A DNA stretch of 64,000 nucleotides. Source: Sphingobacteriales bacterium. Its GTDB lineage: Bacteria; Bacteroidota; Bacteroidia; Chitinophagales; Chitinophagaceae. The translations under genes and the position numbers were made by a program. The notes under the pieces were generated by a model. That model worked only from the letters and a program-made list of their open reading frames with translations, searched no databases and had not been told where the DNA came from. Positions 26,533 through 35,037 of the stretch are shown in pieces (the stretch's first letter is position 1; every line of letters starts with the position of its first letter). The stretch lies in NCBI GenBank assembly GCA_900299255.1, contig OMJB01000064.1:19893-83892 (forward strand), written 5' to 3'.

Positions 26533-27267
26533 TCAATTATGGTCCAGCGCCCGCATGATAACGGTATATCCGGTCCTGTTCTGGGTGGTATCAGCACCGC
26601 CCCAGCTATAGTGCGTCCACTCTTTGTAAATCATACCCACGTTCCAAGCATACACTTCTTTGGCGTATGTTCTGTGGCCATAAACAGTAGAGTCAACGTT
26701 CTGGTAATTGAAGTTCTCATCATTTTCCAGCACAGTAACTGTGTTGTCGAATGATACGAATCCATTGAAGTAAGGCTGATGGTATTTCTGATATACATAA
26801 TTCCAGCCACTGAGGTAGCTGAATAATGAATCCTGCACTTGCGCATACTGATTGCCCTGCCAAGTAGTACCTTCTGTAATAGGGAAAGTAAGTTTTACAT
26901 ACTGGGTGCCATCCTGAGTATACAGCAGATTTGACGTAGTTGGGGTAATTAGAATTACGCGGCTCGGAACCCAGTCGGCACCTTCGTACGGACGGTAATA
27001 CACGTCCATGATGTAGGAAACCCTTTTTTTCTTATCCGTAAAGGTATCAGTTACAGCATATTTCAGCTGGCACCTGGTCTCAGTTTTTGTGCCTTCGGCG
27101 GAATTGTAATATATAGAATCTACAGCATAGGTGATGTACCTCCCGAATTGCAGCGGAAAATAATTACGGGTAGGGTCTGTAAGCGGATTTGTAGCTTTTT
27201 TACAAGAAAAAAACGCAAAGCCCAATGCAGCTACCAATAAAAAACCATTAAAAATCTTCCTTATCAT
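26533..27267 (-). CDS. lipoprotein of unknown function
   Basis: A 244-residue protein with a lipobox (FFSC, Cys 22) and KK immediately after it. The body is beta-rich with many aromatic residues (RYITYAVDSIYYNS, then GWNYVYQKYHQPYFNG). No domain is recognised. It is transcribed with the S8 protease downstream, and a -7 promoter element lies 24 nt before its start. Probably an inner-leaflet or surface lipoprotein. Confidence 0.75.
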   Translation of the reverse strand: MIRKIFNGFLLVAALGFAFFSCKKATNPLTDPTRNYFPLQFGRYITYAVDSIYYNSAEGTKTETRCQLKYAVTDTFTDKKKRVSYIMDVYYRPYEGADWVPSRVILITPTTSNLLYTQDGTQYVKLTFPITEGTTWQGNQYAQVQDSLFSYLSGWNYVYQKYHQPYFNGFVSFDNTVTVLENDENFNYQNVDSTVYGHRTYAKEVYAWNVGMIYKEWTHYSWGGADTTQNRTGYTVIMRALDHN

Positions 27268-27291
27268 AAGATTCTGAATTCCGTTTATTCA

Positions 27292-27299
27292 CAAATATA
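27292..27299 (-). promoter_or_regulatory. promoter -7 element of lipoprotein/S8 protease pair
   Basis: TATATTTG on the minus strand matches TAnnTTTG; it ends 24 nt before the ATG at 27267. Confidence 0.55.
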
Positions 27300-27349
27300 A
27301 TTAAAGAAACGAAAATAGCTAAAAAATAGTTGGTGAAGCGTCGGTGATA

Positions 27350-28447
27350 TTAATTTATTTCTTTTTGTATGATGCCGCCAGCCACTACATCGTCTCCCTC
27401 ATATATCACTGCCGACTGTCCGGGAGCGATGCTACTTACAGAATGGTTGAAGCTAACGTGCAGTCCGCCGGCAACATTTGTTAGAACACTTTCTGTGCCG
27501 GGATCGCGGTAGCGAATTTTAGTAACGGCTTCCATACCATCCGGGATGGTTTCGTACTTAACCATGTTTAGGCCTTTCACCAGCATTTCATTTTTCTGGA
27601 GCTCGTGTGCTTCACCAATTACAACGGTGTTGCTTTCGGGCAGTATGTTGGTTACAAATATGGGTTTGCCCATAGCAATATCCAGACCCTTGCGCTGGCC
27701 TATGGTGTAGAAAGGATACCCCTGGTGTTTGCCAACCACGGTGCCATCAGACAAAACAAAATTGCCGCCCTTAACACGTTCTTCGAGGCCGGCTACATTT
27801 CTTTTCAGAAAGCCGCGGTAGTCATTATCGGGCACAAAGCAAATTTCATAGCTTTCGGCTTTCTTTGAAAGTTCTTTATAGCCCATATCCCAGGCTAACT
27901 GCCTGACTTCTGTTTTCAGCATGTCGCCCAGCGGGTAAATGCTGCGTGAAAGGCAATCCTGTCCCAGGCCCCATAGCACATAGCTCTGATCTTTGGTGAG
28001 GTCTTTGGCTCTTGAAAGCACAAAGCGGCTGTTTTCTTCACGCACCTTTACGTAGTGTCCTGTTGCTATGAAATCGCAGTTAAGCGCATCGGCTCTCTTG
28101 AGCAGTGCAGCCCATTTGATATGGGTGTTGCACAGCACACATGGGTTGGGTGTGCGTCCGGCAATATATTCTTCAACAAAATTGTTAATAACGTGGTCGC
28201 CGAACTCATCACGTATGTCCAGCACATAGTGGGGGAACCCATGCTCTACTGCTGCTGCGCGGGCGTCGTTAAACGAATCGAGGTTGCAGCAGCCTGTCTC
28301 TTTTTTTCCACCACCGGCTGAGGCATAGTCCCATGTTTTCATGGTGATACCCACCACCTCGTATCCCTGATCGTGGAGCATCAAAGCACTGACGGTACTA
28401 TCTATACCGCCGCTCATAGCCACCAAAACCTTTCCTTTCCTGCTCAT
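27350..28447 (-). CDS. mnmA: tRNA-uridine 2-sulfurtransferase MnmA
   Basis: A 365-residue enzyme that thiolates U34 of tRNA Lys, Glu and Gln. Seen: the PP-loop SGGIDST at 12-18, the catalytic cysteine Cys103 in NPCVLC, and the second catalytic cysteine Cys203 in EICFVPDNDY. The order PP-loop domain, central domain, C-terminal beta-barrel (GLHVSFNHSVSSIAPGQS) is complete. It is the last gene of a minus-strand run after waaA but has its own promoter. A cytosolic housekeeping enzyme. Confidence 0.96.
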   Translation of the reverse strand: MSRKGKVLVAMSGGIDSTVSALMLHDQGYEVVGITMKTWDYASAGGGKKETGCCNLDSFNDARAAAVEHGFPHYVLDIRDEFGDHVINNFVEEYIAGRTPNPCVLCNTHIKWAALLKRADALNCDFIATGHYVKVREENSRFVLSRAKDLTKDQSYVLWGLGQDCLSRSIYPLGDMLKTEVRQLAWDMGYKELSKKAESYEICFVPDNDYRGFLKRNVAGLEERVKGGNFVLSDGTVVGKHQGYPFYTIGQRKGLDIAMGKPIFVTNILPESNTVVIGEAHELQKNEMLVKGLNMVKYETIPDGMEAVTKIRYRDPGTESVLTNVAGGLHVSFNHSVSSIAPGQSAVIYEGDDVVAGGIIQKEIN

Positions 28448-28458
28448 AATAAGATGTG

Positions 28459-28466
28459 CAAAGTTA
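28459..28466 (-). promoter_or_regulatory. promoter -7 element of mnmA
   Basis: TAACTTTG followed by C on the minus strand, an exact consensus match, ends 11 nt before the mnmA ATG, giving a very short leader. Confidence 0.6.
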
Positions 28467-28552
28467 TGAATATTGCCGCTAAGGCACGTCTATACGGGTA
28501 ACTGAATAGCAATACGGGAATAGAGGCAATTGATGAATAAGGGTTAAGTGGC

Positions 28553-29806
28553 TTAATTCAGCCATTTTTCAGCACGGATGCGGTCCATTATGGTGCTGGT
28601 GGCACCGGTATTTTGCTGCATAAAAGTGCGGATGGACCGGTTGAGTTCTTTGCGGGAATTGTTGTCGTTTATGAGCCGGTCCAATACAGATATTGCTTCG
28701 GTGGCATCATTTACCGGGAAAGCAAAACCCTGCTGCACCAGCCGTTTTGCTTCGACAAATTTATGATATACCGGCCCCATTATTACCGGCAGACCAAAGA
28801 CAGCAGGCTCCAGGGTGTTGTGAATTCCGCCTTTTTGAAATCCGCCACCGATGAAAGCGATATCTCCGTATGCAAATAAGCGGGAAAGCATACCGATGTT
28901 GTCAATGATGAGAATTCTTTTGCCGTTGGCGTTGGAACCTCCCAATAATTCAGAGTATAGTACAGGCTGGTTATCAAAAAGCTGTCTGATCTTACGGATA
29001 TGAGCGTCATCTATCTCGTGCGGTGCAATTACCAGTTTCCAGTCATCCGGAAGGGAGGAGAGGCAATCTCTGAGTATGGCTTCATCGCCGGGCCAAGTGC
29101 TGCCGGCAATGAGCAGTTTGCTGTTGTCTTTAAATGCGTCTATGAAAGGGATAGGCTTTACATCTGAGGCTATGGCAGTTACCCGGTCGAAACGGGTATC
29201 GCCGGAAATGACAACATTCTTGTCGATGCCTATGGATTGCAGCATTTGCCTGGAAATTTCGTCCTGCAAAAAAAAGTAGCTGAAGCTGTGCAGCATTTTG
29301 CGGAACAGGCCTCCATACCACTTGAAAAAAGGCTGTCCCTGCCTGAATGCGCCTGAAACCAGAATGACCGGTATCTGCTTTGCATTCAGGTGGGAGAGGT
29401 AATGGTACCAGAATTCGTACTTTATAAATACGGCCAGAACAGGTTCTGTAAGCGCTATGAACTCCTGAGCATTGCGGTGAGTATCGTGCGGCAGATAAAA
29501 AATATAATCCGGCAGGTTGTTTTTTTTGCATGCTTCGTAGCCAGATGGCGAAAAAAAAGTTGCCACTGTTTTATATGTCGGGTACTGGTTTTTCAGTGCT
29601 TCAATTACCGGTCGGGCCTGTTCAAACTCGCCCAGCGAGGAACAATGTATCCATATTCTGCGTTCGCCTTTTTGCAGTGTGTTACCTATATGCTGCTGCC
29701 AGTTCTTTCTGCCATCGATCCAGCGTTTTGCCTTTTCATTGAACAATGAAAATATCCGGATAACCAGATGGTACAGCGCCAGAAGAAAGTTATAGAAGAA
29801 CAGCAT
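28553..29806 (-). CDS. waaA: 3-deoxy-D-manno-octulosonic acid transferase (Kdo transferase)
   Basis: A 417-residue GT-B enzyme with the WaaA hallmarks: an N-terminal hydrophobic anchor, RIWIHCSSLGEFEQARP (the family's conserved H-(A/C)-S-x-GE acceptor motif), YLPHDT, FIKYEFWYHYL, and the C-terminal donor site IDNIGMLSRLFAYGDIAFIGGGF with HNTLEPAVFGLPV. WaaA adds Kdo to lipid A precursor at the inner membrane. Because kdnA and kdnB lie elsewhere in this window, the donor may include CMP-Kdo8N; that is an inference. It follows the DarA-like gene by 61 nt on the same strand. Confidence 0.94.
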   Translation of the reverse strand: MLFFYNFLLALYHLVIRIFSLFNEKAKRWIDGRKNWQQHIGNTLQKGERRIWIHCSSLGEFEQARPVIEALKNQYPTYKTVATFFSPSGYEACKKNNLPDYIFYLPHDTHRNAQEFIALTEPVLAVFIKYEFWYHYLSHLNAKQIPVILVSGAFRQGQPFFKWYGGLFRKMLHSFSYFFLQDEISRQMLQSIGIDKNVVISGDTRFDRVTAIASDVKPIPFIDAFKDNSKLLIAGSTWPGDEAILRDCLSSLPDDWKLVIAPHEIDDAHIRKIRQLFDNQPVLYSELLGGSNANGKRILIIDNIGMLSRLFAYGDIAFIGGGFQKGGIHNTLEPAVFGLPVIMGPVYHKFVEAKRLVQQGFAFPVNDATEAISVLDRLINDNNSRKELNRSIRTFMQQNTGATSTIMDRIRAEKWLN

Positions 29807-29867
29807 ACTGATTGCCCGGTAATTGTTTGAATTTCGAAAGTGGTTGGGTAGTTGGTTTATACACTTC

Positions 29868-30794
29868 TTATATCCTGTTTTTTTCGAACTGAACCTGCTT
29901 GAAATATTCTACATCCTGCAGCAAGGATTTTCGTTTGATGAACTGTTTGATTTTTGCGGTTAGCGCAGAAATGGGAGACAGTATAAAAATGCCCACGAGC
30001 AGCAGATTCTTGAACAGCAGCACTCTGCCGGCTCTTTCAGGTGCGCCAGGTCCTCCTTTTTCACGGATAAATTTAGCCCAGTACCGGAAGTTCTTTATGC
30101 CTCTCTGCTCCAGTATTACAAGACCCGGTCTTAACTGCACCGCCTGCTGATTCAGCAGGTCTGTCTGCAGGCTGCCCAAGGAATTCTCAGACAGGTGCTT
30201 GAATATAATATGCCCAAACCGGCTGGCGGCGGCAATATCAGCATCCTGAACACCTGCTGCAGGCAGCAGGCCAGAAGCTTCTTTCTGACCCTTGAACGAC
30301 CAACGGATAACTGTGAGCAGCGAAATGAGATTGGGGCTGCTGTCTGTAAGTACAATGTTGCCAACCAGATTTGCCTTCGCAGCAGAGAGGTATTCTTTAA
30401 CCTTCTCCTGTGCATGCAGCCACATGTTGCGGCAGCCAACAACGGTAACCACATTTTTGTTGTTGAGCAGCCCTGCGAATTCGCTTTGCAGCAACGCAGT
30501 TGTGGGCTGGGAAGGATTGAGGAACCACGGCTGATAGCCCAGAATCACGAGGTCGTAGTTTTTTTCTTTGACGGACGAGTTCAAAGGTTTTATGGCGCAG
30601 GGGAGCTGCACGACAGTTTCCGGCATTGTGTCGAAAAAATGGAGTGCATTCCATGGGAAAGGGAATGGTTTTACCGGCTCAACAGGACAGAAGTCTATCT
30701 CAGCTTTATCAGCTAGAGGAGAAAGGATGCTGTCGAGAATCTGACGTAACTGCCCGGTTTGTGTATAGTAAACTACCAGTATTTTTGGTTTCAT
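29868..30794 (-). CDS. DarA-like dialkylresorcinol biosynthesis protein
   Basis: A 308-residue protein beginning KPKILVVYYTQTGQLRQIL, a flavodoxin-like strand and phosphate loop, followed by PFPFPWNALHFFDTMPET and YDLVILGYQPWFLNPSQP. These features match the DarA proteins ('dialkylresorcinol condensing enzyme') of Bacteroidota as I remember them. A hydrophobic segment (about 265-285) and a basic tail end it. DarA works with the ketosynthase DarB to make dialkylresorcinols, the lipid half of flexirubin pigments. Two DarB-like ketosynthases lie directly upstream, 11 nt away, supporting the link. The exact product cannot be deduced. Confidence 0.7.
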   Translation of the reverse strand: MKPKILVVYYTQTGQLRQILDSILSPLADKAEIDFCPVEPVKPFPFPWNALHFFDTMPETVVQLPCAIKPLNSSVKEKNYDLVILGYQPWFLNPSQPTTALLQSEFAGLLNNKNVVTVVGCRNMWLHAQEKVKEYLSAAKANLVGNIVLTDSSPNLISLLTVIRWSFKGQKEASGLLPAAGVQDADIAAASRFGHIIFKHLSENSLGSLQTDLLNQQAVQLRPGLVILEQRGIKNFRYWAKFIREKGGPGAPERAGRVLLFKNLLLVGIFILSPISALTAKIKQFIKRKSLLQDVEYFKQVQFEKNRI

Positions 30795-30805
30795 TGATGT
30801 GTTGG

Positions 30806-31939
30806 TTAAACTACTGTGAGGTACATATAGCCATATGTGAATCGGGCGCTTTCAGGAACCATGACCAGAATACGATCACCCTGCCTGAGCCTGCCACTGT
30901 TGAATAATTCGTGGAGCATAGCATATGCCGATGCGCTGCCTATATTGCCCACTTTAGTGAGGTTATAAAACCATTTTTCAGGTGGCAGATCGAGTCCGAT
31001 CTTCTTAAGCCAGGTGATCATTTCATTTTTAAAATATTCGCTGGAAAGGTGCGGCAGAAAATAGTCTATCTTATCTTCAGAAATACCGTGTTTGTCCATC
31101 AGTTCACGCAGGTATTCGCCGCCTTTTGCAATAATGTTTCCGCCCAGCAGTTTTGTATCCTGCTTGAAAGAAAATACACTTTTTTCTGTCCAGTCCTGCA
31201 CGCTGAGTTCGTTCCAGCCGGTGAGCGTGGCATCTGCGTTTTTTACGGCACCTGCATACATGCTGGTTTCCAGTTCGTTGGCATACGAGCGGATATCAAT
31301 CCATTCTATTTTGAGTGAAATGCCGGTTTCGTTCGGTTTGCTTTGCAGCAGGGCAGCACCTGCACCATCGCAGAGCATGAACCGCAGGAAATCTTTTTCA
31401 AAGGCGATGATCGGTTCGGCCTGTAGGCGCTCCAGATTTTCCGCTTCGGTTTGAAAACGTGATGCGCGCATCCAAGTGGATACTTTTTCAGATTTGCAGC
31501 AGGCTGCAACTCCGGCATTGTCGGTACCTACAGCCATGAAGCCGTATTTCAATGCCTGAATTCCGGTGCAGCAGGCGCCGGTAGAGGTGACAATCTCAAC
31601 ATTTTTTTTGCCCATGAGGCCATGCACCATAGAGGCATGAGAAGGCAACAACTGCTCAGGCGATGATGTGGAAAGCGACAGCAAATCGAGCTGGTCAACA
31701 GGCAACTGCTCATCAAAGAGACTATTAATGGCAGTAACAGCCAGCTGCGCACTTGAGTGCGTGCTCTTGCCATTGCGAAAGGCGTAGTAACGCGTTTTTA
31801 TACCATTGTTTCTGAGCACAGCCATCTGTGCTTTAGAAGTACGGTCACTAACGCGGCCCAGAATTCCTTCCATTTCTTCGTTCGACACAGGGTCGTTCGG
31901 CAGAAAAACGGATAGTCTGGTTATAAATACTGGCCTCAT
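30806..31939 (-). CDS. beta-ketoacyl-ACP synthase III-like (DarB-like) enzyme, copy 2
   Basis: From ATG 31939 (377 aa) this thiolase-fold protein keeps the KAS III Cys-His-Asn triad: Cys124 in GACCTG, His297 in YFLPHLSSEYF and Asn332 in KVGNIGSASAY. It starts RPVFITRLSVFLPNDPVSN. KAS III enzymes condense acyl thioesters; DarB relatives join two acyl chains in dialkylresorcinol synthesis. Copy 1 upstream has the same length and very similar sequence, so they are a tandem duplication, perhaps forming a heterodimer or using different chains. The DarA-like gene begins 11 nt downstream. A 20-bp palindrome sits 9 nt before the start. Confidence 0.83.
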   Translation of the reverse strand: MRPVFITRLSVFLPNDPVSNEEMEGILGRVSDRTSKAQMAVLRNNGIKTRYYAFRNGKSTHSSAQLAVTAINSLFDEQLPVDQLDLLSLSTSSPEQLLPSHASMVHGLMGKKNVEIVTSTGACCTGIQALKYGFMAVGTDNAGVAACCKSEKVSTWMRASRFQTEAENLERLQAEPIIAFEKDFLRFMLCDGAGAALLQSKPNETGISLKIEWIDIRSYANELETSMYAGAVKNADATLTGWNELSVQDWTEKSVFSFKQDTKLLGGNIIAKGGEYLRELMDKHGISEDKIDYFLPHLSSEYFKNEMITWLKKIGLDLPPEKWFYNLTKVGNIGSASAYAMLHELFNSGRLRQGDRILVMVPESARFTYGYMYLTVV

Positions 31940-31948
31940 CAATTAAAT

Positions 31949-31968
31949 TTAGTGTAAAAATACACTAA
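31949..31968. promoter_or_regulatory. 20-bp perfect palindrome before ketosynthase copy 2
   Basis: TTAGTGTA-AAAA-TACACTAA is a perfect inverted repeat with 8-bp arms and a 4-base centre. It ends 9 nt upstream of the ATG at 31939, a good operator position. Size and symmetry suit a dimeric HTH regulator such as a TetR or MarR family protein; none is encoded next to it. Confidence 0.5.
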
Positions 31969-32085
31969 CTGAAGCTAATGCTATAACATAAGACGGCAGT
32001 CTGCGTTAAGAAACAGTGAAATGCAATTCCGGTGCGGTTAATTAAATCCGGTGTATGTACTTTGATTATGCAGCCGATTGTATGA

Positions 32086-33219
32086 CTAAACAACTGTCAG
32101 ATACAGGTAGGCATAGGTGAAACGAGCGCTCTCAGGTATCATTACGAGAATTTTCTCGCCTTTTTTCAGCCTGCCGCTGTTTAACAGTTCCTCCATCATA
32201 ATATATGCTGATGCACTGCCTACATTGCCTACAGCAGGCAGGTTGTAAAACCACTTCTCATAAGGCATTTCCAGGCCTATTGACGCCATAGTGGCATACA
32301 TTTCTTTTTTGAAGAACTCGCTGGACATATGCGGTAGGAAGTAATCAACCTGATCGGCAGTAAGGCCGTTGGTTTTCATGAGCTTGCTCAGGAACTCGCC
32401 TCCTTTTTTGATGATGTTCTCCGCCAGCAATTTCGTATCCTGTTTCAGGGAGAATACGCTTTCGTTTGCCCAGCGGGCCACTTCCATATCATTCCAGCCT
32501 GTAAGCGATGCATCGGGGTTCTTAACGGCACCTGAATACATGCAGGTTTCCAGTTCGTTGGCGTAAGAACTGATCTCCAGCCATTCAATCTTCAGCGATA
32601 TACTGTCTGCATTAGGCGTACCCTGCATCAGCGCTGCGCCTGCGCCATCGCTGAGCATCCAGCGGAGGAAATCTTTTTCAAAAGCTATGTATGGATTCTT
32701 GTCTATTTCCTGCCAACTGTCTGCTTCCGACTGAAAGCGGGATGCCATGAGCCAGGTAGACATACGCTCAGAACCGCAGCTGGCGGCCACTTCAGTGAGG
32801 CCGGCACCCACAGACATATAGGCGTATTTTAAAGCCTGAATACTGCTGCAGCAGGAACCTGCAACACTGACAATTTCTATGTTTTTTGCGCCCAGTTCGC
32901 CATGTACCATAGATGCATGAGATGGCAGCAGTTGTTCGGGTGAAGTAGTGCCGGCAGCCAGCAATTCGAGTTTTTCCAGTGGCAGTTTTTCATCAAACAG
33001 CATGCCAACGGCTTTAGCAGCCAGTTGGGTATTGGTATGGGTAAACTGCCCGTCTTTTATGGCGTAGTACCTTGTTTTGATACCGTTATTGTTCAGCACA
33101 ATTCGCCTTGCCCTGGAGGGTTTCCCGTTAATCATACCCAGAACCCCTTCCATCTGATCGTTAGAAACAGGTTCGTTTGGCAAAAATTTTGAAAGCCTGG
33201 TTATATATACTGACCGCAC
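32086..33219 (-). CDS. beta-ketoacyl-ACP synthase III-like (DarB-like) enzyme, copy 1
   Basis: The start is taken as GTG at 33219 (377 aa), which aligns with copy 2 (RSVYITRLSKFLPNEPVSN) and follows a -7 element at 33239-33246; the longer frame to 33249 would start inside that promoter. Triad: Cys124 in GSCCSS, His in YFLPHMSSEFF and Asn in AVGNVGSASAY. The cysteine is followed by S-S-I where copy 2 has T-G-I, a small difference near the active site. First gene of the group copy 1, copy 2, DarA-like, with 146 nt between the two copies. Confidence 0.83.
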   Translation of the reverse strand: MRSVYITRLSKFLPNEPVSNDQMEGVLGMINGKPSRARRIVLNNNGIKTRYYAIKDGQFTHTNTQLAAKAVGMLFDEKLPLEKLELLAAGTTSPEQLLPSHASMVHGELGAKNIEIVSVAGSCCSSIQALKYAYMSVGAGLTEVAASCGSERMSTWLMASRFQSEADSWQEIDKNPYIAFEKDFLRWMLSDGAGAALMQGTPNADSISLKIEWLEISSYANELETCMYSGAVKNPDASLTGWNDMEVARWANESVFSLKQDTKLLAENIIKKGGEFLSKLMKTNGLTADQVDYFLPHMSSEFFKKEMYATMASIGLEMPYEKWFYNLPAVGNVGSASAYIMMEELLNSGRLKKGEKILVMIPESARFTYAYLYLTVV

Positions 33220-33238
33220 TAATGTTATTTTGGGAGTG

Positions 33239-33246
33239 CAAAAGTA
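33239..33246 (-). promoter_or_regulatory. promoter -7 element of ketosynthase copy 1
   Basis: TACTTTTG followed by C on the minus strand matches TAnnTTTG. It ends 19 nt before GTG 33219 and supports that start. Confidence 0.6.
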
Positions 33247-33377
33247 CAATAATTTGGGTTTATTCTAGCTTTGTATAGATGCCATTATTGAAATCAGTGC
33301 ATACTCCTCTGTTCCTATCAAAATATTCTGTAATTAATGTATACATATCGTAATAAAATAAAAATTTCGTCGTTTTT

Positions 33378-33432
33378 AACTAAAAAATTAGTTTTAAAAC
33401 TAAATACTTAGTAATTTTACTAAATAATTAGT
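33378..33432 (+). promoter_or_regulatory. three phased BlaI-type operators
   Basis: Three inverted repeats of the form ACTAA-N4-TTAGT: AACTAA-AAAA-TTAGTT at 33378-33393, ACTAA-ATAC-TTAGT at 33399-33412 and ACTAA-ATAA-TTAGT at 33419-33432. Their centres are at 33385.5, 33405.5 and 33425.5, exactly 20 bp apart, about two helical turns. The last ends 13 nt before the blaI ATG. A -7-like TAATTTTA (33412-33419) lies between the second and third. Likely autoregulatory sites for the BlaI-type repressor. Confidence 0.75.
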
Positions 33433-33445
33433 TTACGCAGGATTT

Positions 33446-33817
33446 ATGAAGACACAATTTAAACCGCTTACTAAGGCAGAAGAAGAGATAATGCAGGTGC
33501 TATGGAGGCTGGATAAGGCTTTTGTAAAAGATATAGTTGATGATATGCCGGAGCCAAAGCCGCACTACAACACGGTTAGCACCATCATTAAAATACTGGG
33601 CGACAAAGGATTTGTGGCGTACGAGTCGTTCGGTAAATCGAACCGGTACTATGCGCTGGTGAAAAAGGATGATTACACCAGGCGATCTATGAAGCAATTT
33701 GTGAAGGGCTACTTTGAGGGGTCTTATACCAATATGCTTTCGTTTTTTGCCAAAGAAAAGAACATCAGTATCGAAGAACTTGAAAGCATTTTGAAGGAAA
33801 TGAAGAGTAATAAATAG
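33446..33817 (+). CDS. blaI: BlaI/MecI/CopY family transcriptional repressor
   Basis: A 123-residue winged-helix protein beginning LTKAEEEIMQVLW, with DIVDDMPEPKPHYNTVSTIIKIL as recognition region and a C-terminal dimerisation helix bundle (SMKQFVKGYFEG...MLSFFAKEKNISIEELESIL). BlaI-type repressors are released when a partner M56 protease senses a signal and triggers their cleavage. The M56 gene follows 24 nt downstream. Three matching palindromes upstream indicate autoregulation. The inducing signal is not necessarily a beta-lactam; no beta-lactamase gene is present nearby. Confidence 0.9.
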   Translation: MKTQFKPLTKAEEEIMQVLWRLDKAFVKDIVDDMPEPKPHYNTVSTIIKILGDKGFVAYESFGKSNRYYALVKKDDYTRRSMKQFVKGYFEGSYTNMLSFFAKEKNISIEELESILKEMKSNK

Positions 33818-33841
33818 GATCGAACAATAATCTTTACAATT

Positions 33842-35035
33842 ATGAGCTACTTATTTCTGGTGTTGTTTTACACTGCCATTATGATACTGATCTACCGGGT
33901 ATCGCTAAAGGATAAACCGATGCATGGTTTCAGCAGGGTTTATCTGATAGCCTGCGCAATACTTCCGCTGCTGATCCCTTTTTTGCGATTGCCGGAATTT
34001 GTACAGAAGAATATGCCATTGGCGGAGGGCTTCGAAATCGGACTTCAGGAGATGATCGTTAAAGCTACACCGGAAACCATAGGTCAGGTGCCTGGGTTGG
34101 GTAAGTGGCTATGGTTGGGATATGGTTTAGTGTCGGGGTGCTTGATTGCATTGACATTACGAAAAATTGTGAAGTTACTCGGGCTGGTGCGGGGCAGCAA
34201 TAAAGTTGACAGGGGGGGCTACATTCTTGTCACCGATTGCGGTTTCGGGCCGGGCAGTTTTGGCCGGTATATTTTGATTCCGGGTGCAGAAACTGATCCG
34301 GTGATCATAGAACATGAACTGGCGCATATACAGCACAAACATACCTTCGACATTTTATTCATCAATCTGGTTCAGGCGCTTTGCTGGCCGAATTTGCTTC
34401 TATTGTGGATCAAAAAAGAGCTGCAGGCGGTGCATGAATTTCAAGCTGATAGTAAAGTGACTGTATCAAAGGTGGCATATTCACATTTGCTGTTGTCTAC
34501 TGTGTTTAATACAAATTGTTTACCTGTTATGCATTCATTTATTATTCATCCCATAAAACGCCGAATCGTTATGTTACAAAAGAGAGAAAAAACCAGCCCT
34601 GCAAAAACCGCACTGATCTTGGGTAGTGCCATTTGTCTTTTCCTGTCCACTGCTGTTGTGTTGCAAAGCAATGCCCAGAATGCCCGTAAGGGAAGCAAGG
34701 CGGCAGATAAGACTACTCAGGATGAAAAACCTATTGATGGAAAGATAGACCAGATGCCGGACTGCAAGTACGACCTGCCTAAATTTCTAGGTGATAACAT
34801 TAAGTACCCCGATGGCGCCCGTGCAAAGGGGATAGAAGGCAAAGTAATAGTGCGGTTTGTTGTGAACAAGACTGGCAAAATTGTTGATCCGGTAATCCTC
34901 AGGTCGCCCGACACGACACTGTCGGCAGAAGCCCTGAGGGTAGTGAATATGATGCCGCCATGGGTGCCGGGTAAAAGCAAGGGTAAGAAGGTGTCGGTAT
35001 ACTTTACATTGCCAATCTCGTTTAAGCTGAAATAA
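33842..35035 (+). CDS. M56 (BlaR1-like) membrane metalloprotease with TonB C-terminal domain
   Basis: The 397-residue protein has several N-terminal membrane helices (2-20, 33-50, 90-110), the zinc motif HELAH at 158-162 with the downstream glutamate in EFQADS, a fourth membrane segment near 262-275, then a linker and a TonB-type C-terminal domain (PDGARAKGIEGKVIVRFVV, then LRSPDTTLSAEALRVV, then WVPGKSKGKKV). BlaR1 uses a penicillin-binding sensor instead; here a TonB_C fold takes that place, a known Bacteroidota layout. It probably senses a periplasmic or outer-membrane state and relieves BlaI repression. Confidence 0.88.
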   Translation: MSYLFLVLFYTAIMILIYRVSLKDKPMHGFSRVYLIACAILPLLIPFLRLPEFVQKNMPLAEGFEIGLQEMIVKATPETIGQVPGLGKWLWLGYGLVSGCLIALTLRKIVKLLGLVRGSNKVDRGGYILVTDCGFGPGSFGRYILIPGAETDPVIIEHELAHIQHKHTFDILFINLVQALCWPNLLLLWIKKELQAVHEFQADSKVTVSKVAYSHLLLSTVFNTNCLPVMHSFIIHPIKRRIVMLQKREKTSPAKTALILGSAICLFLSTAVVLQSNAQNARKGSKAADKTTQDEKPIDGKIDQMPDCKYDLPKFLGDNIKYPDGARAKGIEGKVIVRFVVNKTGKIVDPVILRSPDTTLSAEALRVVNMMPPWVPGKSKGKKVSVYFTLPISFKLK

Positions 35036-35037
35036 TT

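Noticed and set aside
27350..33250. Complete flexirubin gene cluster
   Set aside because: Only DarA-like and DarB-like genes are visible; no polyene ketosynthases, ammonia-lyase or esterification genes are in the window.
33446..35035. Beta-lactam resistance operon
   Set aside because: The BlaI/M56 pair is present, but there is no beta-lactamase or penicillin-sensor domain; a general envelope regulator fits better.
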